64,000 nucleotides of DNA. It comes from Hygrophila difformis. Its lineage: Eukaryota; Streptophyta; Magnoliopsida; Lamiales; Acanthaceae. This document shows positions 9,036 through 21,604 of the stretch, piece after piece (the stretch's first letter is position 1; each line of letters opens with the position of its first letter). Under the pieces are notes generated by a model. That model saw nothing but the letters and a program-made list of their open reading frames with translations. It was not told the origin of the DNA and ran no database searches. Both the position numbers and the translations under genes were made by a program. The stretch spans positions 48,037,417 to 48,101,416 of the forward strand of contig JAOANR010000011.1 of NCBI GenBank assembly GCA_030278955.1. The letters run 5' to 3'.

Positions 9036-12000
9036 TATCATCATCAAGTGATTCAAGTCCTCAATGTATTCATAGGCATTCCACCAAATCCAAATGGGTA
9101 GATAAAATTGAGATGGATGAAGTGAAGTGCTTGAAACGCCTAAGCACAAGTTCAAACCAACATTGTCACATTGATAATGACTAGGATCCTAGGAAAGTGA
9201 CATGATAGGTGTGTATATATATATATCTAATATATATATATGCCACTTTATTAATGAATAGTACTATTCAACGAGGAATAGTACTATTTTCTTTCGCTCA
9301 AATTACGAACATTGCCCTCGCCTCCTTCCTTTAGTTTCCTCATTCTACAGTCCCATCCCCGCTAACTGCCCGTCAATCACAGCCTGGCGCATCCGTGAAA
9401 TCCGGCCTCCTTCCGTCATCTCCCACTCACTCGCCTAGCGTAAAAGACCAGTCAGTCGCCTCGCGTAAAAGACGGCGGCGGCAGTCGGTGAAGGTAGGGT
9501 TTCACTCCATGGGATTGCAAGGGTTGTCGCATCTCAGAGCTGATTTCGAGGAATTGTAGAAGAAAAGCCCTTGCAAGCAGGGCATCCGCCCTTCAACACC
9601 CCCCCCCCCCCCCCCGTCCCGCGGTCCGCTTATCAGTTCCAGGTATTTTAATTTTTTCCCCCAGCAACACTGTAACTGATAGTTCAGAATGTCTTCAATT
9701 CAAATCCCACTATTGTCGATGCTTCAATTTCTGGTTCACATTGTTTTCCAGAGTTTCCTTGTCGAATTTTTGAAGGTTTGATTCAACAGAAACAAAAATG
9801 GCATCGCTGATGCCGAATTTCAGCAGGTTGGAATGGGAATAGCGATGTCTCCGTTGCGGTTCCTCACTCCGCGGATACAACAGCGGAAGCCGCATTCAAG
9901 AGGTTTGGATTGGAGCTCGCATCGGAAGGACAGAGATAAAGAGGTTAATGTTCAGTTGAACTACTGGAATTCAGTTGTTCTGGAAATTTTCTCCAAATTT
10001 GAGGTGGGATTGCATTCTCAGTCTGCAAATTTTGTTTGATTTTGTCTTCCAGGTCGTTAACTGCTGACAAGATGTTGAGTGTGCCCAAGGCAATAGCTTG
10101 TAATGATAGTAGGAAGTGGATAGAGTTTTCACATTTGATAGGGTATGGATTCTTCCTTCACTACAACCTTGAATCATAATGGACTATTCTACAAGTTTTG
10201 ATACGTATAATACTGATATAATTCTTTACAACCTTTAATTTTGGCAAATTGTTAGTGAAGTACTTGAGGGCTTCAACGGCACGGTTTTTGATGCCCCAAA
10301 TCTTCCCCAAGAAGAAGTAATAGCAATATCCTCTTACTTGTGTTGATTTTTGTTGGTATTGTAATTGTCATGATATTTTTTGTAATATGCATATTGCACA
10401 AAAGTTTTGCATGACAAATACGGAAGAGTTTTTTAGGTGCTCATTATCTATTGTTTGTTTCATGAACACTTTGTAGATATTGAAATTCCCAAACAGTAAA
10501 AAGCATCTACCTACGTTGGACTACATTGGAGTGATTTTTGCTTTTTCATTTTGTTACCTGGTGCAGCTGGCGAGCTTTGGAAGTTCAGAAGATTTCAAGC
10601 AATGAGGAATCAATAAGCTTACATCAGATCTCAACTAATTTATTAGTTATGTCCATTCTTTGCCTTTGAGTTAAATTTATACTACTTATTGTTTATTACT
10701 CATATGTACAGTCGAGACTAAGTCTGCTATGACCGATGCTGAAGCGAGTCACAATGGATGCTCTATATTTAACCACAGACAGTGTGTCATCTGTCAAGAT
10801 TTGGGATGCAGCTCGGTGAGTTCTTTATGTTTTATTTCATTGCCTTTGTGTGCTGCACTCCTTTCACCACATTGATTTTTGAGATTTTCGATATTCTATT
10901 GTTTTTTAATGTAGAATGTTGATCAATTGGATTTGTTGTGGCCTTCTTCTTTGCCACAAATTTGGGGATATTCCACATAATTATTTTTTAATTTTGTTTG
11001 AGTTCGAGAACCAGTAAAGGAAAATCCACCTGGAGCAGCAGGTAAAACATTTTCAAACAGTAAATATGCATCTTATTTCCTTAGCCCATCTCCTTCCCCT
11101 TTGCTCATCCAATGCCAACTGCCTCTGCTACTGTAATGGTATACATAAATACTCTAGCCCTCTATTTCGTTGACACCGTGCTCCAAAGTTCCCTTCTGTG
11201 TTCGCTGTTGTTTTCCATAATCCCCAATCTGTTTTCTGTGTAATGATACAAATGTTGATGAATTTTGAGAATAACTTGTTTGCATGTTATATTGGTTCAT
11301 GTGTTTGCTCATCTTGTGTATATTTCTTCGTTGTCAAATATTTGCACATTTATTCTTTTATTCTTTAAGTCTTTGATTCATCTTTTATTCTTTAATTCAT
11401 AATTTCATAACGCTTAGTTCATCTCTGTAAAATTCTCAGAGTCTTCTTCGTCCCTTTTCCTATATTTATAGGACATCGTCTTTTCATGTCAAAGACACGA
11501 GATTGTTCTATTTTTTTGTATTATTTAATTTTTAGTTACTTCTATTATATTTGGTGTTTACTATGACACGTAAACTAAAGGAGCACAAGGATGCATATGT
11601 TGATGATTAGTTAAACTAATTGGCTTTTTGCAGCTATTAACAGCTCTCTGGCCAATTTCTCGCGCCGAAGCCCCCCGCGCCTCCACCTGCAATACTGCCC
11701 CTCTAGGCCTTTCTGCTACTCTTATTTGGTAATTACTTTATTTTCCACGCTTATGGAGTGAAGTCTTTTTGAGAAAATACCTCGGGCCGTTTGGATTCAG
11801 CACTCTCTATTTTGATTATGACTGTTGCTCAATTTATTTCCAGTTGGAATTTTGGATTCAGCGCTCTCATTTTGGTTTTGGTTTATTTACAATGTTTATT
11901 CAGCTCCAAATTAGCTATTGCTTCTAATTATCAATATCTTTAGGCTTCATTGGGTTCTGACTGCTCTCTTTTGAATTTTGATTGATTTGTTTTCGTCATA

Positions 12001-12790
12001 TGATGCATTTTTTTGCCATATGTGAATGTCTTGCTCCTATTGTGATGCAATTATAGTATATAATTCAAAGATAAATTGACATTTTTTCTAATGGGGCATC
12101 CGCGAAGTAACCGCTTGGAGATGATTTCTTTTGGTTGGTTGATGATATTGTCACCATTAGTTAGTGTGAGAGGTGCGTATTCTAATTTTTACCCTCCCAT
12201 GTCCAATAATATTCTTCAAAATGATTTCTCTGGCATGGGACATAGTTGTTTCAGTCCTTTTATTCCACTCAAATCCCGATCCTTATGAGTTTAATAAATG
12301 TTGTAAATTGTCATTTGCAATGTTTTATAACTGGATCAAGCTGGAAGAGGCACATTTTCTGCAAACAGGGGGAAAGTTCTTTACTCCTCTATCAAGTTTT
12401 AGTCTCTAATACCCCACCGTGTTTGTTGTGCCTGGATCTTTTCTTTGACCTTTTTGCATTTGTTTTTTTTTTGGGTATCATTTTCTCTTCAATTAGTAAT
12501 TCTCAAAGTTGCAGCTAGATTTGTTAAAATTATACATGGTTCATTCCATCTACCCTCCCACGAATTTGTCAATATCTTCTTTCTGCTATACTAGTGAGAA
12601 AATTAAATTGTTATTTTGTCTTTTGTCCAGCTTCGTTTTCACAGCAAAAAAAATTAGTTATTGTGTTAATGTTATGAAATTGACAACATAATATAATTTA
12701 AGGTGGTGGTTACATCTGCTAACTGATTCGGATGACATTTTCCAAATAATGATTTGATCCTGTGAATGCAATTGTTTGTAATTTGTGACA

Positions 12791-13110
12791 GTGGATACTA
12801 GGAAAGAGTGGAAACCAGAGTCTACTACTGTCAATAATGGTCAGGGTGCTTCTACAACTGCATCAGCAGAGATTTCTACAGATCTGTTGCAAGTCATCCA
12901 GATGCCCAGACAACTCTTCCTGTGGTCTCCAGTTTAAAAGAAGCTACACCAGAGTTGCCGAGGAAGTTAGAGGAAGCGCACATCTTAGATAGTAGCCAAC
13001 ATGTGATTATTCCTATTCATCTACATGTTCCTGAAGTTGCTAAGCTAGGATTTTGTTTTGAAAGTTCCTGAATCCACTGAAGTTATTGATGGGCTAGTGA
13101 AGGAGCTACA
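12791..13110 (+). pseudogene. Captured exon, probable GBF-interacting-protein-1-like fragment
   Basis: Inside the Helitron, a splice-acceptor-like CAG precedes a coding-looking stretch reading DTRKEWKPESTTVNNGQG. After a frame change it reads ELPRKLEEAHILDSSQHVII and IHLHVPEVAK. The pattern of 'LP.KLEE ... VI.P.HL.VPE' before a Phe/Gly-rich part is what I recall of plant GIP1-like proteins. At least one frameshift and stops make it non-functional. The identity is from memory and should be tested by a protein search. Confidence 0.45.
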
Positions 13111-14614
13111 GTTAAGGTCTCTCTCTCTGACACCCCCCCCCCCCCACCCACCCACCTGAAAATCCATCGTCTCTGCATCGCGAAACACCCTCATCAGTGA
13201 AGGCCCCTGTGCAACCCTCCTCTGTCTCCATTTTTGGTTTGCTTTCACTGTGCCGCCCTTGCCCACTGTCGGAAAACCCTAGCAGTGTCGCTTCGCTGCT
13301 ATTCCGGCTAGAGGAATGGTATGTATTTATATTAATCTTTACTCGCAACAATATTCGTTCGTATGCTTTTGGGTGGAAGATTAGATTCATATTGCAAGTG
13401 GTTTTTGGTCTCTCTTGTTGGTTTTTTGTTTCACAATTGCCTGCACGTTTCCTTATTCGTTGTTGTGGATATCTTGTTTTTCTTTGTTGTTGTGTGACAC
13501 AAATTTGATTATTTATTGTTGTTTTTCATTACACAGTTATCCTGGAATGTGTATTTTAGCCTTCCCGTTCTCCATCTAATTTAGAAAGGGATTGTAAAGA
13601 GACCTGATACCCAATCGTATTTTAGCCTTCCTGGAATGCGTATTTTAGCCTTCTGTTAGTTTGAATGGAATTCCGTTAGGCTGGTGGTTACCATTCTAAT
13701 TCCTTATTTTTTCATTAATTTTTTAATCGCACATTTTTTTCCTTCAATTTTGCTTTGGCTTTTTCCTATTGTAAAGAGACCTGATACCCAATCGCATGTG
13801 GATTTAAGTTCGCTTCATTGCTTTCTTTCTTTCCTGTTCTCTTCTTCGATTATTTTGCTTCTATTTGTGTGATTTTGTCATTTGTTTGATTTCGTCCATT
13901 TTTTGACTTTTTGCTTCATCTTTGGTGTGAGTTACTCATAGTTTTTGTATTTCCAGTATTTCTTAGAATTAAGTTGAGTTTGGAAACAAGTTGATTCAGC
14001 ATGACCGCTGCATTGAGGGGTTGGAATCCCGCCACAGGACTCTCCCATCCACCTGCAATCTAGCCATTTTTCCCGTATTTTTATAGCATCTCTAAAAAGA
14101 TCTGTCGGGTGTTGTCTGAAGAACCCTTGCTTTCCATTGTATCTCTATTTTGTACTGGTTTATTGTTATGTTTTACTTGCTTGTTTGAGTTTGCTCTCTC
14201 ATAGCAAAGTACATACAAATTTTTTCAGGCTTGCTTGGGGTTCTGCTTCTTTTTCAATTCTATGTGCTATGTTTTATTCTGTTTGGTTTCACTTTGGATT
14301 TCTGAAGTATTTCTTGGAAATGGATGTGCTTGTTTTGCCCTCCATCATCAATTTCTGACCTTTATTAACGGCTCGTGGAGTGTTGTGATTACTTGCAATT
14401 TTCATCAACTCCTGTTAAAATTTATTTCCTGTTTTGTTGTTTATCCTATGTGCATACTATGGCCTCAGTTGTAAAAATATCTTTAGGTACATTGCATGGA
14501 ACCTTTCAATTGTTAACACTTATTCAAATAAAATATATTTCAAATAATCCATAGATTTTTTGCTTATTGTCCTGCATTGCGTTTGCATAAAAGATTCTCA
14601 ATCCATCTTTGCCA

Positions 14615-14817
14615 GAAACAGTAGATGGAAATCGCTTCATCACACATCTGGTAAGGGAATTTGTTGTTTTCAATCCTTTTTTCCTTTATATTTATCATTT
14701 TTATTGCAGCTTTTACCTGATTATTATTTGGTTGAAAATTTATTCAGATGGAGAAGAATAGAGGCTTAACTCGTGCTCGCAAGAAGCTGACCAAGAATCC
14801 TAGAAAGAAGTAACAAG
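14615..14817 (+). pseudogene. Captured two-exon fragment of SAS10/UTP3 C-terminal domain
   Basis: Exon 14615-14650 reads TVDGNRFITHL and ends at a GTAAGG donor. After a 97-base intron ending in TTCAG, exon 14748-14817 reads MEKNRGLTRARKKLTKNPRK. This is the signature of the Sas10 C-terminal domain of the small-subunit processome (rRNA maturation, nucleolus). The second exon ends with an in-frame TAA where the family continues with Tyr-Lys; a one-base insertion before the GTAATT donor explains it. The fragment is a transposon passenger. Confidence 0.75.
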
Positions 14818-15238
14818 GTAATTTCCTAAAATATTTGAATTTCTCCTGTCCATCAGACAACATACATGCACGCATGACACACCAGTAATTAATTGCAGCT
14901 ACGCTATCTTTTGTTGGGAGCATTGCCACTTCAGAGATGTTTGTTTGCTGCCTTCCCACTATTTTTATTTTATTTTTTTTGGTTCTAGGTTTTTTACATA
15001 AGCTTGATCAACTGAATAATTTATTTGTAAACTGTCTCATTCATACTCATTTGTCAAAGGATAAAGTTATATGTTTAACTTCTTGGTTGTGAAAAAGTAT
15101 TAACACTTTTTGGTTGTCAAGAAATATATGGTTCAACTTATTAAGACCTCTGTACTTATTGTTCGTCAGTAATATTTTTTGGAACAATTGCTTCAGGTTC
15201 AGATCAGCGCGGCGTAGCGCGCGACCTAAGAGTTCTAG

Positions 15239-16796
15239 TATATATATATATATATATAAATATTCTGACCCATCCACATAGTAATAACTAAACAAACACC
15301 AGTAAATAACAACAATAAAGACAAATACAAACAGAGAAAAGCTGGTAGATTCCCAAGTATAATCTGTACTGAATTATTCCTTTCTTCTAGTATATCAACA
15401 TAATAGATATTGGAATGTATACCGATAATATTCACTGCAGGGGTGTAGGCAAGGATTTCAATTCTTGATGAAACAATAGTTTCTTTAACAAATCTAGTAC
15501 TCATTGGCTTTTAGCTATAGAAGATGGAAATCCTAATTTCTTCTTAATATCTATCCATTCTTTAACGGTTCAACAAATTACAACTTGCTCTCAACACACA
15601 CACACACACACACAAAAAAAGAAAAAAAAAAGGAAAAAAAAAAAGAAAAAACTTTAATTTCCATGACTAAATGAATGTAAACTTTGGAAATAGTCCATCA
15701 TGCACTGCAAAATCCTTGTCGACAAAATCAAAAGAATGAAGGATGACAAAGTTTGACATTATAAGGCGGACAACTTGATAAATCTAATTAACACTGCTTT
15801 ACAAAAAAAACTGGCAGCTACAAGTCTTGTTCTGTCAGCAACCATCATGCCTTTAAAACAAAGGGAAAATCTCTTACAATTAATCATCTCATCATTGTTA
15901 AATTACAGAGAAAACCAATATTAGGAATTGTAAACAACGAAAACAGCATATTGAGCAAAGAGAAAGAAAAGGAGCTTGAAGAAGAAATGCTTAGGCTTTT
16001 CTGGCAAAATTTCAAGCTTTAGCAAGGAATTCTACACATCATTATTCCCACACTTTTAACATATCTAGAAAAAAAAATTCTTTCTTCACTCTAGCCATGA
16101 CTCAAAGATTTCATTACTTCCCTGCCAATACACTTCTTTTTATTCCTCCTCTGCTTATTATCAGAAATTGAACAATGAGACAATATTAACGGTAGCAGAC
16201 AGATTCGCCTAATAAAAGGAAATTCAAGCATCTAATGAATTTTAGCAATAACACAAGCTAGGAAGATAGACAAGGAGAACAAAAAAAAATGATTATAAGA
16301 TTGCTCCCAGACATTTTCTTACGACCTGTCGTCAATCCATTGCAGTTGAAAGAAAAAGAGGAACAAAAGAATTCATTCGCCTAACAAGAACTTATTTTCC
16401 TTCATGAGTATCCTCACATCTAAACCTACTATAGCTTAGCTTTTTTAGGCTTTAGACCAGTAGAGCAAAAAGAACATAACTGCATGAAGAAAACTGGAAT
16501 CAGCTTTTTGTATCACCTGATATTACAGTAAACTTTCAATCAATTCAAATTAAATTCCACAGAAGCACTATTTAAATGAATATTGATTGGCACAAAAAAT
16601 AATTAAGAAACTTGGCCAAAAGGATTTGTATGAAAACAAATAGGGTAGTCTGATAGATTCTCTGAAAAGAGGTAATCTATCACTTTTTTCTTTAATAATC
16701 AATCAGGCATCCAATCAAAATATGTATATAAACCCTCATCAAGGAGGTCCCCAAATTATGAGAAGGCAACGGTTATCGATTCAACTAGCAACAGCC
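15239..16796. other. Gene-free spacer upstream of the PIN gene
   Basis: It starts with a TA microsatellite abutting the Helitron end. A CA run lies at 15593-15614 and is followed by an A-rich tract to about 15652. The rest is AT-rich with no convincing coding signal. The PIN promoter and 5' UTR must lie in its last few hundred bases, but I see no clear TATA box. Confidence 0.6.
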
Positions 16797-19700
16797 ATGA
16801 TAACTCTAACTGATGTCTTACATATTATTGTTGCAATCATCCCTCTGTATGTTGGCTTGATTGCAGCCTATCTGTCTATAAAATGGTGGAAACTCTTTAC
16901 ACCGGATCAATGCGCAGGTATCAATAAATTCGTTGCGAATTTTTCCATTCCCCTTCTATCCTTCCAGGTGATCTCATCAAACAATCCCTACAAAATGAAC
17001 CTGAAACTTGTGTGTGCTGACATACTCCAAAAACTTCTCGCGTTCATCGTATTGGTGGCGATTACCAAAATGCGATCGAGAGGAAACCTGCGTTGGCTGA
17101 TAACAGGCCTTTCCTTGTCAACATTGCCTAATACATTGATTCTAGGAATCCCATTACTGAAGGCTATGTATGGGGAAGAAGCAGCTACACTCCTGGGTCA
17201 GATAGTTGTGTTGCAGAGTTTGATTTGGTACAACATTCTCCTGATTCTTTTTGAGATAGATGCTGCACAGGAGCCCCAGGAAGTAACATCAACATCAGAA
17301 GTAACAGGTATGCAAAGAGAATGTGTTTGGATGAATGTCATTTTTATACTTGAATAAATTCTACTATAACATGTCCCTTTTTTCAAGGTTTATTATTGAA
17401 AAGCATTAGATGTTAAGAGGACATTTATACAACTTTCTCTGCTTAGAAATCTCCACCTTTTCATAATGATTCTACTGTTGATAGTATAAAATAACCATAT
17501 AACAGCATTGCTATGTCTCTGTGCCTGTTGGATAAAATTTCATTTTGATTAAATTCCAGTGAGATCAGAAATAGTAGTATTTACTATTTACTCTGGAGTG
17601 AAAAAACAGAACTTCTAATAGTGCATGCCTATATTGGAATAAACAGGTAAAGAAAGAAATGGGAATAGATCTTGACATGGCTGAAAGAAAGCTCAATCAA
17701 ACCTTAAATTCCAATTACCAAAGCTTTTTGACAATACAACCTCCTTCACAACCCTAACCACGATTAGCTCCGCAGTTTCATAATTAATTAGATTTTCGCA
17801 CTAATTCCCTTTACTATGTTATTGAATAAGCATGAAAAAATTTCTTTCAAGGAGATCCAGCGGTCCCAAATGGAACAGACCAGGTGGATACAGCAGACAA
17901 AGAAGATGGAAGAACAAAAAATCAGCGGAAAAAGAGCAAAAGAGTCATTCTTATGACAGTAGGAAGAAAGCTTATCCAAAACCCCAACACTCATGCCACT
18001 TTCATCGGCCTTATATGGGCAAGCATAAGCTTCAGGTACTGACAATAAAAATATTGTCTTTGTACCTCTTTTTTAGTGTTGTTAGTGTTTGGCTCTAAAT
18101 AACTAGATTGTAATAGCATTGAGAGGTATTTAGCCCTTTTTGGGAGAAAGATTACCTGGAATGCCACGACTCATAATACAAACTAGGAATTACAACCATC
18201 GTCATAATTCAGAAACTTTAGTGGTTGTGCTTCAGAAGAGATGTTGATATTATATGTTAAAAGAAAGAAAACCATCAGTATGTCAGTAGATGTTTTGATC
18301 GACTAACACAAGCCAACGATTTTGCATAGTGTGTTATAAAAACTAAAAAGGTTCAATGAGTTTGTTCTTAAGATAAGTGGATCATGGCTGCAGATTCAAT
18401 TGTGAGACCAAAGGTGGAAATCATGATTAGGATGATTATAGCCCTTAATGAATTTCCTGAGCAGAACATTAAAATAATCACTCTGGAGTCTGGATTGGAT
18501 GCAGGTGGTCGGTGAAATTGCCTACAGTAATTGAAAAATCAATAGGAATACTGTCAGATGGAGGACTTGGAATGGCCATGTTCAGCTTAGGTAAGCTATG
18601 AATCTTCTCTTTTTTCTTTCCTTTTAGTCTAGATGAATTCATTCTCTACCACTGAGATAAGAACCAACAATGCAGCACTTTTGTTGTGAGCCTTACGAAG
18701 TTCTGCATAAACAATAAAGTCTTTTTACAAAAAGACCTCTGTTCACACAAATGCAATTTGCGTAAACCACACAGTCATAAACAAGGTTATTTCACACAAA
18801 GGCTCAACAAAACCCTTGGAATAATTTTGAATGCAATTCTTGATAGACACAATATCGGTAGCAACCTCTATGTACTCTCTCGACTATAGTCACTTTTTAA
18901 ACTTCAGAGGAACCCTGGATTAACCTGTATGTTTTGTTTACTTGTTGTTTGTTAGTTTTTTTCCTTGTTTAATGTTTGTTTATAGTTTGTCCATCTATAA
19001 TTCAAATACTGTTCTTTCATTTATAAACAACAAAGTATGTTTACGCACAAAGGCCTTGTGTTCACACAAATGCACTTTTGTGAAAACCACAAAACTGTTC
19101 CGCACAAAAGCTCAGAAAAATCCTTCACAATCTTGAATGCAATTCTAGATGGAGAGTTACAATAACAACCTTTTGCGTACTCTACCAACTATCACTTTTG
19201 AAATTTTAGAGAAACCGTAGAGAAACCTATATGTTCATTATTTATTTTACGTTTGTTTGCTTTTTACCTATTTGATGTTTATTTAAAGTTTGCTCATTTG
19301 TTATTCAATTAATACTCTTTCATTTATATTCGTGAACCATTTAATTCACGAACATTGTGTTCATGTTCGCGTTCCTCCATGTTCATTTTTCAACCCTAAC
19401 CACTTATGTGTCCGTTTGTTGCTTGATAGGCCTCTTCATGGCATCACAAGTCAGAGTGATTTCTTGTGGTACACGAAAAGCATTGTTAGCTATGGCCATG
19501 AAGTTTCTAGCAGGACCAGCCCTCATGGCTGTACCCTCCATCTCAATTGGACTTAGGGGAACACCGCTCAAAGTGGCGATTGTGCAGGTAAAGAAGTACA
19601 CTTGTAATACACAGTACACATGTTGCCTAATTTCTCTCTAATCAAAGGGTACTATTGCAATGTGATACAGGCAGCACTACCTCAAGGAATAGTTCCCTTC

Positions 19701-19899
19701 GTATTTGCCAAGGAATATAATTTACATCCAGATATACTGAGCACAGGGTAAATGATATTATTTTCAGAAATAGCAACTCACCCAAAAGTCATACATATCT
19801 CATGAACTGTTACTGCTCTTTTTTGTCTGTAGGGTTATATTTGGTTTGCTCATAGCAGTACCAATTGGATTAGCATTCTACTTCTTGCTGGGTATATAA
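16797..19899 (+). CDS. Short (ER-type) PIN auxin efflux carrier, PIN5/PIN8-like
   Basis: There are six exons: 16797-17307, 17852-18035, 18505-18590, 19430-19587, 19671-19747 and 19833-19899. All have GT-AG introns and phases that agree, giving 360 residues. The start MITLTDVL is the usual PIN N-terminus. Conserved PIN blocks follow: [36 protein letters not shown] and the NPNT motif. [15 protein letters not shown] leads to the C-terminal block around [13 protein letters not shown]. Five N-terminal and about five C-terminal membrane spans are joined by a hydrophilic loop of only about 50 residues (about 160-210), rich in Lys/Asp/Thr. Long PINs have several hundred residues there, so this is a short PIN. 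Short PINs act mostly at the endoplasmic reticulum, moving auxin between cytosol and ER lumen. PIN5 versus PIN8 cannot be settled by eye. Confidence 0.9.
18690..19300 (+). repeat. Diverged direct duplication inside PIN intron 3
   Basis: Two units, about 18705-18985 and 19025-19290, share blocks in the same order: AACAATAAAGT, TTCACACAAATGCA, AAAACC(C)TT, TGAATGCAATTCT, CTCTA, then a T-rich tail with GTTTGTT. Together they explain most of this 839-base intron. Divergence is high, so the duplication is old. They may be two fragments of the same unidentified transposon. Confidence 0.6.
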
Positions 19900-20913
19900 G
19901 GTATCGATAGCAAGTGGAACAATACTTTGAAATGACTATATACGAAACAGTAGGTTCAAAATTATGGTTGTTGTAAGTAGCTTTATTTTGGGAAAATTAT
20001 TGTAATATAGCTTTTGGGTTGATTAGCAACCAAGATCACCATGTATGCAGAAGTAAAGAAACTGGGGGAAAATGTAACCCGTTTGCTACCTTGTTATTGA
20101 CAAAAGAAAGTTTAAATATCAGACCCCCATTCTACAGAACAAAAAAGTCCAAAAAAACATTTATACACGTAACATAATTAAATCCTCAAAATGAAAGGTC
20201 ACCCCATTGATAAGGTATAAAACAGCTATTTCGACTACTTGAAATTCAAACAGAGAAATACATAAAATACATGTAACAATTCTTGCTTTATGTTATGAAG
20301 AACCATCAAGCCTTTTCTTTACAATTACTAATAATTAGCAGATATTCTTAGAAGGCAAACAGCTATCATAATTGTTGATATCTCAAAAATACAAATACCT
20401 CGCCATTCCCAATTTCGAACATCTCACGGAGTTCCCGTTCCAACTCAATACAAACCATCAACAAATTATGCAACCCGTTCCTATATTTGAAACACAATTT
20501 CAACTCCCAATTACAAAATCGAATCAACATAAACAACACACAATGCCACAAGCCACAAATCGATATATAATCGCAATTCATAAACAGAATAAAAATTTGC
20601 ATATAAAATCCAGTTAACGATCACGAAACAAGGGCGGACATCAAACAAGGCAACTAAAACACAAGATTAACGTCAGAACCTAGAGTTGTGCACAAAATTG
20701 CATACCTGTAATCGATATGATGTAACTTTCATAAAATCTAAAGAAAGGCCGTAGAGTGGGAAGTGGGAACGAACTGCAAAAATTGCTCTATCTAGCTTTA
20801 GGCAATTTGTGGCTACGTTGAATTTATGTTTAAAAAAAAAAAAAAAAAAAAAAACTGTTTACTCAATTAATCATTTCTTAAGTGATTGTGTGTCAACTGT
20901 TTAGCCCCGGTGG
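19900..20913. other. Gene-free stretch after PIN
   Basis: The 3' UTR of PIN should lie in the first few hundred bases. An A-run of about 23 lies at 20830-20852. Reading frames on both strands around 20366-20617 overlap and have no family resemblance. Nothing else is supported. Confidence 0.5.
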
Positions 20914-20916
20914 TTA

Positions 20917-21188
20917 AGGCTATTCTGTATGCCTTAATTTTTCTGATCTAACCTGAATTTATAAGATCTGGTCTGATCTGATCTGAATTTGTCTGGTTTG
21001 GTCTGAATGTTTCTGGTCTGGTCTGATTTGGTCTGGTCTGATATTATTTTTTCTATATTATTATAATGATTTGATCTGATCTGGTCTGGTCTGGTCTGAT
21101 CTTAATGTTTCTTATCTGATCTGGTCTGATCTGATTTTTATAAAAAATAAATAATAATGCCTAAAAATAAGTTTTAGAGAACGGGGCC
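20917..21188 (+). mobile_element. TCTGATCTGG-repeat MITE, copy 1
   Basis: The body is a degenerate minisatellite of TCTGATC/TCTGGTC units. The ends carry inverted sequences: AGGCTATTCTG...CTTAATTTTTCTG on the left, and GAACGGGGCC with an AATAAGTTTTAGA block on the right. TTA/TAA flank it. Copies with the same body and ends lie at 60944-61220 (inverted) and 63105-63390. Confidence 0.7.
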
Positions 21189-21194
21189 TAAGTC

Positions 21195-21320
21195 TAATTC
21201 TCAACTTGAGAGTTCCATTCCCACCACGTCCCTATCCCCTCTCTTTGTTCCTTTGTAATTGTGTGACATAGGCTCGTAATTGTGTGGCATGGGCTCCTAT
21301 TACTTTGTGAACCCCATCAT
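21195..21320 (+). mobile_element. SINE fragment (family 1)
   Basis: The stretch TTCCATTCCCACCACGTCC, a run of CT, then CCTTTGTAATTGTGTGACATAGGCTC corresponds to the 3' half of the tRNA-derived repeats at 24050-24176, 33838-33990 and 43315-43445. The last part is duplicated in tandem (GTAATTGTGTGRCATRGGCTC twice). The Pol III box region is decayed. Confidence 0.5.
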
Positions 21321-21364
21321 CTTCCGTTAATCAAACCCATATCAATTCTCGTGCCCAACATTAA

Positions 21365-21392
21365 CAGGACGAGTTATGCGGGACGGAGGGAG
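21365..21392. mobile_element. Terminal stub of a Stowaway MITE
   Basis: GGACGAGTTATGCGGGACGGAGGGAG followed by TA matches the right end of the family A Stowaway elements. The body and left end are missing. Confidence 0.6.
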
Positions 21393-21604
21393 TATATTTT
21401 AAATCTTTGATAATTAATATCATTTTGGTTAGGGTGCGATCAAGTCGTTTGACATTATGAATCGATGGTTGAGATTAACTTGAAGGTTAAAATAATAAAT
21501 TTTCTATATTATTTGAAAATGGATATTTTTGTTCTTCTTCTCCGCATTTCGATATAATCGATCCATCTTACATTACCCTCCGATTTGCTTAATTATGTTA
21601 CTAT

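Larger units (their letters stand above)
9226..15238 (+). mobile_element. Non-autonomous Helitron with captured gene fragments (6.0 kb)
   Basis: The 5' end is A|TCTAATATATATATAT within an AT run. The 3' end is CTAG|T (CTAG at 15235-15238), preceded about 11 bases upstream by a GC-rich hairpin (GCGCG loop CGCGC in GCGCGGCGTAGCGCGC). These are Helitron hallmarks: 5'-TC, a subterminal hairpin and CTRR-3', with insertion between A and T and no target duplication. No Rep/helicase reading exists inside. The cargo shows exon-like pieces bounded by splice signals: SAS10 exons at 14615-14650 and 14748-14817, a probable GIP1-like exon at 12791-13110, and a possible WD-repeat end (SVKIWDAA) near 10795. 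Poly-C tracts lie at about 9599-9617 and 13130-13147. Other exon-like text around 9800-10180 is not recognised. Confidence 0.75.

Noticed and set aside
15235..15504. Minus-strand frame with a hydrophobic stretch next to the Helitron end
   Set aside because: Its C-terminus is translated from a TA microsatellite and no family is recognised.
20366..20617. Overlapping open frames on both strands
   Set aside because: Opposed frames of similar length in AT-rich sequence with no domain; likely chance.
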